Below are positions 35,336-44,879 of a DNA stretch of 64,000 nucleotides, piece by piece. The notes beneath the pieces are model-generated. The model was not told where the DNA came from. It ran no database searches and worked only from the letters and a program-made list of their open reading frames with translations. Location: positions 124,001-188,000 of the forward strand of contig DXIP01000023.1 in assembly GCA_019112825.1 (NCBI GenBank). The letters run 5' to 3'. Each line of letters opens with the position of its first letter. Positions within the stretch are counted from its first letter, which is position 1. The position numbers and the translations under genes were made by a program. The DNA comes from Alistipes excrementigallinarum (GTDB lineage Bacteria > Bacteroidota > Bacteroidia > Bacteroidales > Rikenellaceae).

Positions 35336-36628
35336 ATGCTTATAGAAAATCAGGTTAATGGTTGGTTCAAGGTTTGGGTAGTGGCTGTATTGCTGTTCGG
35401 CACCGTCGCCTGCGACTCCTCCGACGGGGAGGGTAATCTGTCGCTGGCGGCTCCCGCCATCGGGCAGAGCGAGGAGCGCTCCACGGAGCCCGTGTTGCTC
35501 GCCTTCGGGTGGTCGGCCGTGGAGGATGCCGCCGAGTATGCCTACCGCCTCGACGAGGTGGTGGGCGAGGAGCTCCACCCTCTGTTGTCGGGCAAGACTG
35601 CCGCAACGTCGGTCGAGCTGGGCGGCGAGCGCGGACGTACGCTCTCGCTCGGTACGACCTACCGCTTCTCCGTGCAGGCGCTGCCCGCCGAGGGTGTGAC
35701 GCTCTCGGCTTCGGCCTTCGCCAGCGTCGACATCACGACGAGCGAGGCGCCGATTGCCCTGACGGTCGAGAACCTCACCTATCGCTCGGCGCGGCTGCGG
35801 GTCGAGCCCAAGGACAGAGCGTTGCTCTATCAGTTCGCACAGATTCCCGTCGAGAAGTATCTGGCCTACGACTCCGACATGGCCTTCATCGAGGGGTATG
35901 ATTTCGGCTACTACAAGGCGATGACGGCCGCCATGCCCTGGGTGAAGTGGTACCAGTGGATGGAGGAGGCCTCGAAAACGGGCAACAGCGTCTACGATAC
36001 GCGCATCCTGAATCCCGGTGTGGACTACATGCTTTATGCCTACGGCGTGGAGTTCGACTCCTCGAACGAGGAGGAGCCCGTACGTGTCACTACGCCGCTC
36101 TACATCAAGAACTTCACCACGCCCGAGTGGAAGGCGACGAGCAACTGCACGTTCGACGTTGAGGTGACCTGCCAGGAGCTGGTCGAGGTGACCGATTCCG
36201 AGACCGGCGAGCCGTTCAATACGGTTAACGTGACGGTCGAGGTGACCCCCTCGGACGATACCGAACACTACTACGTGGCCTTCCCCCAGAGCGACGTGGT
36301 GGCCGACAACGGCGGCGACTACGGCTATGCCTTTGCGCTGGTGCTCTCGATGGAGCAGTACGAGGGTATCTCGAGCTGGTTCGCCCCCGGCATTCTTTCG
36401 AAGGGCAAGGTGACCGTCTCGGCCATCGACCACGGCTTCTCCGTTCTGCCCGGGACGAAGTGCTCGGTACTGGTCTTCGGCGTGAGCGAGCTGGGGTTGG
36501 TGACCACCGCAATCCAGCGTCTGGACATCGATGCGGTTTCCGAAGGGCCGGCTGCGGGCAGCTCCTCGGGCGTCAAGCTGGGCCGCGGTGCCTTTGCCGG
36601 CCATCCGGCAGTCCGGCAGCGGCTCTAA
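35336..36628 (+). CDS. Fibronectin-III-like lipoprotein
   Basis: A 430-residue lipoprotein. The signal sequence from WFKVWVVAVLLFG ends at lipobox GTVAC, followed by acidic DSSDGEG. It contains Ig/fibronectin-like modules (SLGTTYRFSVQALPAEG, then LNPGVDYMLYAYGVEFDS, then LPGTKCSVLVFGVSELG). The shared pattern of a spacing element followed by Y-x-V-x-A resembles the 30566 protein, suggesting the two are distant paralogues on either side of tRNA-Gln. No enzyme motif is seen. The last 25 residues are Gly/Arg-rich and less conserved-looking. ATG 35336 gives a proper signal peptide; an upstream in-frame ATG at 35207 overlaps the promoter. Confidence 0.78.
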   Translation: MLIENQVNGWFKVWVVAVLLFGTVACDSSDGEGNLSLAAPAIGQSEERSTEPVLLAFGWSAVEDAAEYAYRLDEVVGEELHPLLSGKTAATSVELGGERGRTLSLGTTYRFSVQALPAEGVTLSASAFASVDITTSEAPIALTVENLTYRSARLRVEPKDRALLYQFAQIPVEKYLAYDSDMAFIEGYDFGYYKAMTAAMPWVKWYQWMEEASKTGNSVYDTRILNPGVDYMLYAYGVEFDSSNEEEPVRVTTPLYIKNFTTPEWKATSNCTFDVEVTCQELVEVTDSETGEPFNTVNVTVEVTPSDDTEHYYVAFPQSDVVADNGGDYGYAFALVLSMEQYEGISSWFAPGILSKGKVTVSAIDHGFSVLPGTKCSVLVFGVSELGLVTTAIQRLDIDAVSEGPAAGSSSGVKLGRGAFAGHPAVRQRL

Positions 36629-36691
36629 TTCCCTGCCTCGGCCCCTACGTGCGGAGAGCTGCCTCCGCGCGCAGGCGGTCCGGGTGACAAA

Positions 36692-36721
36692 AAAGCGGAC
36701 ACTCCGACGAGTGTCCGCTTT
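36692..36721. terminator. Bidirectional terminator between the lipoprotein and lptD genes
   Basis: A 13-bp perfect stem (36692-36704 with 36709-36721), loop CGAC, A6 to the left (T-run for lptD) and TTT on the right. Confidence 0.9.
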
Positions 36722-36865
36722 ATGTTTTGTGCCGCTGCCTCTCCGGCATCCAGCCGTGCCGGCTTCTGTTTATCTCGCCGGGTTTCTGTCTGTTCGTGTC
36801 GGTCCCCGGTTCGTTCCCACCGGGCAACCGTCCGTCCCTGTCGGCTCCTGTCGCCCCCCCCGGCA

Positions 36866-39709
36866 TCAGTACATGTTGTCGTAGCGGCTCTGGCTCTTGT
36901 CGTACTTCAGGTCGGCAAGCGAGGCGGCCTTTACGCCGATGTTGAAGCTCCAGCTGCGGTAGTATCCGAAGGGAATCCACGAGAAGGACATCTGCCAGCA
37001 GTGCAGGTCACGCGTGATGGAGACCGACGAGGTGGTGAGCTTGTTGTTGGCAATGTCGTAACCGCCCTGGAACGTGACGCCCATCTTGGGGGTGATGTTG
37101 ACACTGCCGTTGAAGCCGATGGTCTGCGAGACGTTGGCCCGGTAGCCCTTGGGCGGATAGTTGCCGTAGGAGACCGAGTAGTTGACCGTATAGTTGAAGC
37201 CGAAGTTCCACGGCAGCGAGAAGTCGTAGTAGGTCTGGGCCATGTATTGCCGGCGCAGCACGGGGTCCATCGACCCGTAGGGGTCGTAGAAGGGGTTCAT
37301 GTACTCGGGCGGGATGCTGGTGATGTCGTTGACGGCCGGTTGCGAGCGGTCGTCACGCGACTTGAAGGTGTAGCCGAACGACCATCCCGTCGAGACGATG
37401 CGTCCCGGGAAGAAGAGCTTGTTGTAGCGCCGTCCCTCGGGGGTCACGCGGTAGGGGTCGAGCGTGGCCGAGAGGTTGATGCCGAAGTTGTTGAAGAGCG
37501 TCGTACGGAACGAGATGCTGATGTTCGAGAGGTTCATCGAGTCGGCCAGGAAGTTGTACGAACCGCTCAGACGCAGCTCGTCGATGAGCTTGATTTTCTT
37601 CACGCCCGAGGTGTCGCGCTTCGAGAGCACCTTCATCTCGAGGTTCTGCGAGAGCGAGAAGGTCATCGCCGCCTGCTGGCCCGAGCTGGGGACGCCGTAG
37701 GCGTTGACCGCATAGGGCGAATAGGTGGTGAAGTTGCCCAGCGAGTCGGTCTGCCGCATGCGGTAGTAGCCGTAGCGCGGGTCGCCGAAGTTGGGGGCGT
37801 AGGAGAAGCCGATGGAGGGGGTCAGCGTATGGCGGATGGCCTGGAGCTTGCGGTCCTTGCGCTTCTTGGTGAAGTCGTACATGCCGTAGATGGTCGTCGA
37901 GGCCGAAACGTTGGCCGTGTAGTTGTAGAGGCGGTAGAATCCGTACTGGGGCGCAAGCGTGTCGGTGCGGTTGGTGACGGGGTTCCACTCATACTCCTGC
38001 TTCTTGAAGTACCACTTCTCCGTATAGTTGAACGACGGCGAGATGTTGATGTAGTTGAGCAGGTTGAACGACGCCGAGACGGGAATCGAGTGCTCGATGC
38101 CGTTCTTCATGTTGTCGAACGTCTTGCTCGAGAAGAGCTCCGACTCGGTGGCCGAGACCGAGTTGGTCATCTTGCCGGTGTACTGCATCGAAATCTTCTC
38201 GTACCAGCGCTCCTTGCCGATGCGCTCCTTGCGCTTGAAGGGGTAGATGCGCGAGACGTTGAAGACCAGCGTGGGGAGCGTGACCGAGATGGTCTTGTTG
38301 CTCGAGTTCTGCGAGATGGCCATGTTGGCCGAGAGCGAGAAGGGGGTGCCGGCCCAGTTCTTCGAGTAGGAAATCGAGGAGTTGGTCTGCGTGGCAAGAA
38401 TGTCGTTGAGGTTGGTGGCCGCATAGCGGTTGTAGCCGCTCGTGCGGAAGTTCACCGAGGCCGAGAAGGTCGAACCGGGGTTGGCCTTGGCATCCTGCGA
38501 GTGGGTCCACTGGATGCTGAAGTCGCTGCTCTTGGTGTAGTCAGGTTCGCCCTTCTCGCCGATTTTGTTGTTCGAGTATTGGACGTTGAAGCTGCCGCTG
38601 TACTTGTAGCGCTTGATGTAGCGCGCCGCGGCCGAGGCCTCCCACGAGCCGAGCGTATAGAAACCGCCGCGCACGGCCAGGTCGGCGTGGTCGCCCAGCG
38701 TGAAGTAGTAGCCCATGTCGCGCATGTAGAAGCCCTTGGTGGCCACCTCGCCGTAGGTGGGCATCAGCAGACCCGACTTCGGGCCGCTGCTGATGGGGAA
38801 GAAGCCTTCGGGGATGCCGAGGAAGTAAATCGGCACATCCTCCATGACGAGGTAGGCCGGACCGGTGACCACCTTCTTGCCGGGAATCACCTTCGCCTTG
38901 GTCATCGACAGATAGAAGTGGGGGTGGTCCGTATTTTCGCAGGTGGTGTATTTGCCGTTTTCGATGTTGATGGTGTTGTCGGGCATCTTCTTCACGCTGC
39001 CGCCCACCAGCCAGCCGTCGCCCTGCTGCGTGGCCACGCCCTTGATTTTGGCCTTCTTCGTGTCGATGTTGTAGACAATCGTGTCCATCGCGTAGGACTC
39101 GCTGCCCTCCGAAAACTCGGGCTTGGTGACCGTGGGTTTCCCCTCGACCGTGTCGGCCTTGCCGTATGCGTAAATCAGCTTGTTGTCCATGTTGATGCGC
39201 ATGAAGTCGGCCTTCAGGCTGCTGTTCTGGTAGGAGACGCTGCCTTCGTTGTAGACGTAGACCGTCTTGTTGCGCACGTCGTAGACCAGCGAGTCGGTGT
39301 TCTGGCCCGAGATGATGTCTTCGAGAAAGGCGCCCCCCTTCTTGCCGCCCTTGCGCTTCGATGAGTCGCGCTGCGGGGCCGCGTTCTTCTGCTCGACAAG
39401 CGAGTCGACCGAGGCACTGAAGAGCGAGTCGCGCTCCTGCTGGGGCAGCGAATCGAAGGCGGCGCGGCGGCGCTCCGCTTCGCGGGCCTCGCGCTGCTGG
39501 CGGCGCCGCTCGCGGCGGCTCAGCGGCTCTTCGGGGGTTGCGGTCTCCTGGCGGGCGATGGCTTCGCGGGCCGAGTCGGAGGCAGGGTTCAGGGTATCAC
39601 GCAACGGGGCCGCTCCCGCAGCAGGAGAGGCCGGAAAGCCGAAGACCAGCTGCGCGAAGAGCAGGACGACGGCTGCCGAGACGAGATATTTTACCCGGAA
39701 TTTCTCCAA
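36866..39709 (-). CDS. lptD: LPS-assembly protein LptD, Bacteroidota type
   Basis: A 947-residue outer-membrane protein. It has a signal peptide (VKYLVSAAVVLLFAQLVFG), then an Arg/Glu-rich, coil-like stretch (RRERRRQQREAREAERRR, about residues 65-82), then an OstA/LptA-like beta-jellyroll (residues about 130-260: VRNKTVYVYNEGSVSYQNSSLKADFMRINMDNKLIYAYG), then a barrel rich in alternating aromatic strands (residues 280-947). GPAYLVMEDVPIYFLGIPEGFFP and SGLLMPTYGE mark the domain border. It inserts lipopolysaccharide or lipooligosaccharide into the outer leaflet, with LptE. It faces away from the amidase gene, and its promoter (39803-39810) points across the amidase promoter. Confidence 0.93.
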   Translation of the reverse strand: MEKFRVKYLVSAAVVLLFAQLVFGFPASPAAGAAPLRDTLNPASDSAREAIARQETATPEEPLSRRERRRQQREAREAERRRAAFDSLPQQERDSLFSASVDSLVEQKNAAPQRDSSKRKGGKKGGAFLEDIISGQNTDSLVYDVRNKTVYVYNEGSVSYQNSSLKADFMRINMDNKLIYAYGKADTVEGKPTVTKPEFSEGSESYAMDTIVYNIDTKKAKIKGVATQQGDGWLVGGSVKKMPDNTINIENGKYTTCENTDHPHFYLSMTKAKVIPGKKVVTGPAYLVMEDVPIYFLGIPEGFFPISSGPKSGLLMPTYGEVATKGFYMRDMGYYFTLGDHADLAVRGGFYTLGSWEASAAARYIKRYKYSGSFNVQYSNNKIGEKGEPDYTKSSDFSIQWTHSQDAKANPGSTFSASVNFRTSGYNRYAATNLNDILATQTNSSISYSKNWAGTPFSLSANMAISQNSSNKTISVTLPTLVFNVSRIYPFKRKERIGKERWYEKISMQYTGKMTNSVSATESELFSSKTFDNMKNGIEHSIPVSASFNLLNYINISPSFNYTEKWYFKKQEYEWNPVTNRTDTLAPQYGFYRLYNYTANVSASTTIYGMYDFTKKRKDRKLQAIRHTLTPSIGFSYAPNFGDPRYGYYRMRQTDSLGNFTTYSPYAVNAYGVPSSGQQAAMTFSLSQNLEMKVLSKRDTSGVKKIKLIDELRLSGSYNFLADSMNLSNISISFRTTLFNNFGINLSATLDPYRVTPEGRRYNKLFFPGRIVSTGWSFGYTFKSRDDRSQPAVNDITSIPPEYMNPFYDPYGSMDPVLRRQYMAQTYYDFSLPWNFGFNYTVNYSVSYGNYPPKGYRANVSQTIGFNGSVNITPKMGVTFQGGYDIANNKLTTSSVSITRDLHCWQMSFSWIPFGYYRSWSFNIGVKAASLADLKYDKSQSRYDNMY

Positions 39710-39726
39710 ATTTTCAAAAAATTACG

Positions 39727-39750
39727 TACCTTTGCCGACAAGTCGGCAAA
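39727..39750 (+). promoter_or_regulatory. Amidase promoter with overlapping perfect palindrome
   Basis: TACCTTTG (39727-39734) is the -7 box. A palindrome with arms TTTGCCGAC (731-739) and GTCGGCAAA (742-750), spaced by two bases, covers the end of this box and the expected transcript start. It is an attractive operator, also positioned within the lptD leader on the other strand. Confidence 0.65.
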
Positions 39751-39802
39751 ACACCTCCGAGGGGTGTCCTTCGCTCTGCCGGGAGGCATTTTCGGGGCGC
39801 GA

Positions 39803-39810
39803 CAAAGATA
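39803..39810 (-). promoter_or_regulatory. Promoter -7 box of lptD
   Basis: TATCTTTG on the minus strand, with TTG 23 bases upstream (39834-39836). It lies inside the amidase leader, so the lptD and amidase transcripts would overlap by roughly 55 nt at their 5' ends. The lptD leader would be about 87 nt. Confidence 0.65.
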
Positions 39811-39849
39811 GGTAAAAATTTACAGAAAGCTAACAATTCACCTCACAAT

Positions 39850-40980
39850 ATGCGGGGAAGATTTCTTGCAGCAGTGGCCTTTGCGCTGTGCGCCGTTCTT
39901 ATGAACGGTGCGCAGGCGGAAAATATTGCGCCGGGGCTCAAGGTCATCGTGCTCGATGCGGGCCATGGCGGCAAGTTCCCCGGGGCGCACTACGGCAAGG
40001 TCTACGAGAAGGACCTCACGCTGGCGGTGGTGCTCCGTCTGGGGCGGCTCATCGAGCAGGGGATGCCCGGGGTGAAGGTGGTCTATACGCGCAAGACGGA
40101 CAAGGAGCTGGGCGCTACGCTGCTCGACGACCTGCAGGCGCGGGCCGACATTGCCAACGGCGCCGGCGGCGAGCTCTTCGTCTCGGTGCACGTCAATGCG
40201 GCGGCGGCAACCTCGGCGCGCGGTGTCGAGACGCTCATCATGGGCGAGACGCCCAAGGAGCAGCGCTACAACGAGAACGCCCTCTACGAGAGCAACCGCG
40301 AGGACCTCATCGACATGTCGGACGAGCGGACGGCGGCCATCGTGCGGGCCTACATCCAGAACCTGCAGTTCACCTACGGCGAGTACAGCATGGCGATGGC
40401 CCGCTGCATCCAGAGCCGCTACGGCAAGGCGGGACGCCACCTGCGGGGCATCAAGCCCCAGCTGCTGCGCGTGCTCTACGCCACCGACATGCCGGGCGTG
40501 CTGACCGAAATCGGCTTCATGTCCAACCCCCAGGAGATGGCCTACATGAAGTCCGAGAAGGGACAGGCCGAAATCGCCCGCTCGCTCTACAACGCCGTGC
40601 GCGACTACGACGCCTACCTGCGCGGCACGCAGCTTCCGGAGCTCGACGAGGCCGATGCGGAGGAGGAGCCGGCGCCCGAGACCGTTCAGGCGGCCGGGGA
40701 GCGGAAGAGCGGCTCCGAGGCTGCGCAGCGTGCCGATACGGAGGTGCGCTACGCGGTGCAGGTGCTAGCGAGCCCCCGGCAGGTTGCCCTCTCCTCGTCG
40801 CAGTTCGGCAAGTACCGCAACAAGGTGAAGCAGTACGATGCGGAGGGGAGCTTCCGCTACAAATATTGTGTGGGGGAGTACCGCACCCAGGAGGAGGCCC
40901 GCAAGGCGCTCCGCGAGGTGCGCCGCAGCTTCCCCGATGCCTTCGTGGTGCGTTGCAGCGGGGGCCGGATTGTCAAATAA
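39850..40980 (+). CDS. N-acetylmuramoyl-L-alanine amidase (AmiC type) with C-terminal SPOR-like domain
   Basis: A 376-residue exported Amidase_3 enzyme that cleaves the amide between MurNAc and the peptide stem during cell separation. It has a signal peptide (RFLAAVAFALCAVLMNGAQA). Zinc ligands are His in VLDAGHGG, Glu in VYEKDLTL and His in SVHVNA; the catalytic Glu is in GVLTEIGFMSN. A linker (about residues 258-300) leads to a SPOR-like domain (VRYAVQVLASPRQV... RYKYCVGEYRTQEEARKALREV) that would bind denuded glycan at the division site. The mlaD gene starts 12 bases downstream, so both are co-transcribed. Confidence 0.95.
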   Translation: MRGRFLAAVAFALCAVLMNGAQAENIAPGLKVIVLDAGHGGKFPGAHYGKVYEKDLTLAVVLRLGRLIEQGMPGVKVVYTRKTDKELGATLLDDLQARADIANGAGGELFVSVHVNAAAATSARGVETLIMGETPKEQRYNENALYESNREDLIDMSDERTAAIVRAYIQNLQFTYGEYSMAMARCIQSRYGKAGRHLRGIKPQLLRVLYATDMPGVLTEIGFMSNPQEMAYMKSEKGQAEIARSLYNAVRDYDAYLRGTQLPELDEADAEEEPAPETVQAAGERKSGSEAAQRADTEVRYAVQVLASPRQVALSSSQFGKYRNKVKQYDAEGSFRYKYCVGEYRTQEEARKALREVRRSFPDAFVVRCSGGRIVK

Positions 40981-40992
40981 AGCATTTGAGCC

Positions 40993-42006
40993 ATGAAAGT
41001 GAAAAGAGAAGCCAAAATCGGAATATTCGCCGTCACGATGATTCTCACCGCATGGGCGGGCATCCGCTTCCTGAGCGGCATCGACATCTTCAGCCGCAAC
41101 GTGGAGTACTATGCCGCCTACGACCAGATTAACGGCGTGCAGGCCGCCTCGCCCATCATGATGCGGGGCGTGAAAATCGGTACGGTGACCGGCATCGCCT
41201 TCGACCCGGCAAAGAGCGACAAGGTGGTGCTGCAGCTCACCATCCGCCGTACGTACCGCATTCCGACCGACTCCGAGGCCAAGATTGTCAGCCAGAGCCT
41301 GATGGGCGGCAAGGCCATCGAGGTGAGCTACGGCGCAGCCTCGACCTACCTCGAGGCGGGCGATACGATTCGTTCGAGCCGCGACCGCGACCTGATGGAC
41401 ATGGCCGACTCGGAGCTCGACTTCTTCAAGCAGCGCTTTTCGCGGCTGACCGACGACCTGTCGCAGACGCTGGGCAACATCAACCGCCTGCTGGAGGAGA
41501 ATGCCGCCAGCCTCTCGGGGACGATGACCCATCTGAACTCCATCACGGGCAACGTCGACGAGCTGCTCGCCGCCGAGCGGACGCATCTGCACGAAGCCAT
41601 CGGCGGACTGTCGGAGTTCGCCGGGACGCTGGGCGAGAATGCCGGCCGCGTGGACAGCATCCTGCGCAGTGTCAATGCGATGGCCGGGGAGCTCTCCGAG
41701 CAGGAGTTCGCCTCGAATCTGGCCGGCTCGGTCGAGGAGCTCAACGCCCTGCTTGAGAAGCTCAACGAGCAGCAGGGGACGCTCGGCAAGCTGGTGGGCG
41801 ATGCGGCGCTCTACGATTCGCTCACGGAGGCGAGCGGCAACCTCGCGACGCTGCTCGAGGATTTGAAGCAGTACCCGGCGCGTTACGTCCACCTTTCGCT
41901 CTTCGGGCGCGACCCCGAGAAGATGAAGGCCCGTGCCGAGCGCCGTGCCGCGAAGGAGGCGGCCCGTGCCGAGCGCGACTCGCTCAAGCGCGCCGCGCAG
42001 CAGTAG
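40993..42006 (+). CDS. MlaD/MCE-domain protein
   Basis: A 337-residue membrane-anchored MCE protein. One N-terminal helix (IGIFAVTMILTAWAGIRFL) is followed by the MCE beta-barrel (residues about 35-115: YDQINGVQAASPIMMRGVKIGTVTGI). A long helical region (residues 120-300) includes coiled-coil stretches such as NGL-like repeats around EELNALLEKLNEQQGTLGKL. A charged Ala/Arg-rich tail ends the protein. It binds lipid for transport across the periplasm, with MlaE/F-type permease and ATPase encoded elsewhere. Coupling to an amidase is a recurrent Bacteroidota arrangement. Confidence 0.93.
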   Translation: MKVKREAKIGIFAVTMILTAWAGIRFLSGIDIFSRNVEYYAAYDQINGVQAASPIMMRGVKIGTVTGIAFDPAKSDKVVLQLTIRRTYRIPTDSEAKIVSQSLMGGKAIEVSYGAASTYLEAGDTIRSSRDRDLMDMADSELDFFKQRFSRLTDDLSQTLGNINRLLEENAASLSGTMTHLNSITGNVDELLAAERTHLHEAIGGLSEFAGTLGENAGRVDSILRSVNAMAGELSEQEFASNLAGSVEELNALLEKLNEQQGTLGKLVGDAALYDSLTEASGNLATLLEDLKQYPARYVHLSLFGRDPEKMKARAERRAAKEAARAERDSLKRAAQQ

Positions 42007-42383
42007 CCGCGGCGGTGCCGCGGAGCGCGGAGGGCGCTTTGTCCTTCCGGGCAGCTGCGGCTGGAGCCGGCGAGACATCGGGGCCTGCGGTGGCGATAGA
42101 GGTGAAAGAAAGATAAGATGATGAGGACCTACTGCGTTTTGTGGCGTTTGTCTCGCAGCGTTCGTTCCGGGGCGGAGCGCCCGACGGGCGGAGCGCGGGA
42201 GCGGGACGGCAGGCGGCAGATGGATACAATGTGATGCAAACCCCTTCCTCGGGAGGGGTTTGATTCATGAAGAGGGGCGGCCTTCGAAGCGGGAGGAGCT
42301 CCCCGTTCAGGGGCGGCCCGGCAGAAAGGGGCGCGTATGGCTCCGCTGTAACGTGTGGTTCCGTTGTTAGAATAGTTTGTTTT
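42007..42383. other. 377-base gap before mutS2
   Basis: GC-rich spacer. A 9-bp hairpin CAAACCCCT/AGGGGTTTG (42237-42262) lacks a T-run; it may weakly end the amidase-mlaD transcript. A 38-codon frame (42118-42234) ends just before it but has no recognisable relative. TTAGAATAGTTTG at 42367-42379 is the closest thing to a promoter but lies only 5-10 bases from the mutS2 ATG. Confidence 0.45.
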
Positions 42384-44879
42384 ATGATATATCCGGATAC
42401 TTTCGAACAGAAAATCGGTTTCGACCGAATCCGAGAGCAGGTGGCCGCCGGCTGTACGATGCAGGCGGCCCGCGAGAAGCTCGCTGCCGAGGGCTTCTCG
42501 ACCTCGGCCCGTGAGATTGAGCGGCGCCTGGCGCTGGCCGACGAGATGCGCCAGCTGCTCGACCTCGAGCGCGACTTCCCCTCGGGCGACTTCCCCGATG
42601 TCGACGGCGTGATGGCCAAGTTGCAGGTCGAGGGTACCTTCCTCGACGTGGAGGAGGTGGTCACGCTGCGGCAGGCCCTTGCGGCCGTCGGGGCGATTGT
42701 CTCGTTCATCCAGACGCGGGGCGAGAGCCGCTATCCGGCCCTTTATGCCCGCAGCCGCGGGGTGGAGGCTTTCCCCGAGATTGTGCGGCGCATCGACTCG
42801 ATTGTCGACAACTTCGGCGAGGTGAAGGACAGCGCCTCACCCGCGTTGCAGGAGGTGCGTCGCTCCATCCGCGAACGCGAGGGGCAGGCGGCCAAGCGGC
42901 TGCAGCAGGTGCTGGCTGCCGCCAAGGGGGCGGGCATCGTCGATGCCGACGCCCAGATTTCCATCCGCGACGGACACCCCGTGATTCCCGTCGCCGCTTC
43001 GAACAAGCGCAAGCTGCAGGGCTTCATCCACGACGAGTCGGCCACGGGCCGCACCTTCTACGTCGAGCCGGTCGAGGTGGTCGAAATCAACAACGAGCTG
43101 CGCGAGCTGGAGTATGCCGAGCGGCGCGAGATTGTCCGCATCCTCACCGAGTTCACCGACTCCATCCGCCCCGATGCGCCGCTCATCGCCGCCTCGGGCG
43201 ACTACCTCTCGGACGTCGACATGGTGCGGGCCAAGGCGCGTTGGGCCTCGGAGAACGGCTGCGGACGGCCGATTGTCTCGACCGACGACCGCCTCGTGCT
43301 GCGGAATGCCCGCCATCCTCTTTTGCAGCAGACGCTGCGCGCCCAGGGGCGCGAGGTGGTACCCCTCGACATGCAGCTTGACCGCGAAAAGCACATCCTG
43401 GTCATCTCGGGCCCCAACGCCGGCGGCAAGTCGGTCTGCCTGAAGACCACCGGCATCGTGCAGTACATGTTCCAGTGCGGATACCTCGTCCCGGCCTCGG
43501 AGGTCTCCGAACTGCCCGTCTTCCGCAGCATCTACATCGACATCGGCGACGAGCAGTCGATGGACGACGACCTGTCGACCTACTCGTCGCACCTGCTCAA
43601 CATGAAGCACATGCTTGCCGGGGCGTCGTCTCAGACGCTGGTGCTCATCGACGAGTTCGGTTCGGGCACCGAGCCCATCATCGGCGGCGCCATCGCCGAG
43701 GCCATCCTCGAGCGGCTGCTCGAGAAGGGGTGCTACGGCGTCATCACGACCCACTACGCCAACATCAAATACTATGCGGCCAGCACCGAGGGGATTGCCA
43801 ACGGCGCCATGGCCTTCGACGTGCAGCACATCCGGCCGCTCTTCCGTCTGGAGATGGGCAAGCCGGGCAGCTCGTTCGCCATCGAAATCGCCCGCAAAAT
43901 CGGACTGCCCGAGGAGATTATCCGCGAGGCGGGCGAGAAGGCGGGCAGCGACCACATCAACATCGAGAAGCAGCTGCGCGAGATTGCGCGCGACAAGCAC
44001 TACTGGGCGCAGAAGCGCGAGCGCATCCGTCTGACGGACCGCAAGGTCGAGGAGCTGGAGCGCAACTATGCCGAGCAGCTCTCGAAAATCCGCACCGAGC
44101 GGAACGAAATCATCCGCCGCGCCAAGCAGGAGGCCCAGGAGCTGGTCGCCGAGGCCAACCGCCAGATTGAGAACACCATCAAGACCATCCGCGAGGCGCA
44201 GGCCGACAAGGAGCTCACGCGCATGGCGCGCAAGGAGCTGGAGGAGTTCCGCGATACGGTCGAGCAGCGCGACGACGAGGAGCACGACGCCTCGGTGGCG
44301 CGCGAGATGGAGCGCATCGAGCGGCGGCGCCAGCGGCGGGCCGAGCGGCGCGAGCAGGAGGCTGCGGCAAAGAGCGATGCGGCACCGGCCGAGGCGCCCA
44401 AACCGCGCGAGGTGGAGGTCGGCTCGAAGGTCCGCATGGCGGGGCAGGAGATGGTCGGCGTGGTGCAGTCAATCAAGGGACGGCGGGCGCAGGTGGCCTT
44501 CGGGCAGATTCTCACGACCGTCGAGAAGGAGCGGCTGCAGGTGGTCTCGAACAACGAGTACCGCGAGGCGACGCGTCCCCAGACGGCGCGGACCCGCATC
44601 TCGGTCGACATCTCGGCGCGCAAGCTCAACTTCCGCGACCACATCGACGTGCGGGGCATGCGGGCCGCCGAGGCGCTCGAGGCGGTGCAGGACCTGGTGG
44701 ACGATGCGCTGATGGTGGGCGTAAGCTCGGTGACCATCCTCCACGGAAAGGGCACCGGCGCGCTCAAGGAGGAGATTCGCCGCTACCTGCGGACGGTGCC
44801 CGAGGTGGTGAGCGCCGTCGACGAGCATGCCGACCGCGGCGGCGCCGGCATCACGGTGGTGACCTTCGATACGAACTGA
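42384..44879 (+). CDS. mutS2: Endonuclease MutS2
   Basis: A 831-residue MutS2. The core helical and clamp regions (residues 1-330) lead into the ABC-type ATPase: Walker A SGPNAGGKSVCLK, signature region STYSSHLLNM, Walker B TLVLIDEFGSGTEP, and TTHYANIK. A long charged coiled coil (residues 520-660) precedes a KOW-like segment (VGSKVRMAGQEMVGVVQSIKGRRAQVAFG). The C-terminal Smr nuclease domain (DVRGMRAAEALEAVQDLVDDALMVGVSSVTILHGKGTGALK) is intact. The protein acts on recombination intermediates or stalled, collided ribosomes rather than mismatch repair. ATG 42384 gives the normal start MIYPDTFEQKIGFDRIR; the in-frame extension upstream is GC-rich spacer. Confidence 0.96.
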   Translation: MIYPDTFEQKIGFDRIREQVAAGCTMQAAREKLAAEGFSTSAREIERRLALADEMRQLLDLERDFPSGDFPDVDGVMAKLQVEGTFLDVEEVVTLRQALAAVGAIVSFIQTRGESRYPALYARSRGVEAFPEIVRRIDSIVDNFGEVKDSASPALQEVRRSIREREGQAAKRLQQVLAAAKGAGIVDADAQISIRDGHPVIPVAASNKRKLQGFIHDESATGRTFYVEPVEVVEINNELRELEYAERREIVRILTEFTDSIRPDAPLIAASGDYLSDVDMVRAKARWASENGCGRPIVSTDDRLVLRNARHPLLQQTLRAQGREVVPLDMQLDREKHILVISGPNAGGKSVCLKTTGIVQYMFQCGYLVPASEVSELPVFRSIYIDIGDEQSMDDDLSTYSSHLLNMKHMLAGASSQTLVLIDEFGSGTEPIIGGAIAEAILERLLEKGCYGVITTHYANIKYYAASTEGIANGAMAFDVQHIRPLFRLEMGKPGSSFAIEIARKIGLPEEIIREAGEKAGSDHINIEKQLREIARDKHYWAQKRERIRLTDRKVEELERNYAEQLSKIRTERNEIIRRAKQEAQELVAEANRQIENTIKTIREAQADKELTRMARKELEEFRDTVEQRDDEEHDASVAREMERIERRRQRRAERREQEAAAKSDAAPAEAPKPREVEVGSKVRMAGQEMVGVVQSIKGRRAQVAFGQILTTVEKERLQVVSNNEYREATRPQTARTRISVDISARKLNFRDHIDVRGMRAAEALEAVQDLVDDALMVGVSSVTILHGKGTGALKEEIRRYLRTVPEVVSAVDEHADRGGAGITVVTFDTN

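Noticed and set aside
42118..42234. 38-codon frame starting MMRTYCVLWRLSR before a hairpin in the mlaD-mutS2 gap
   Set aside because: It has a purine-rich upstream stretch and ends just before a hairpin, but the composition is that of the spacer, there is no promoter, and no family is recognisable.
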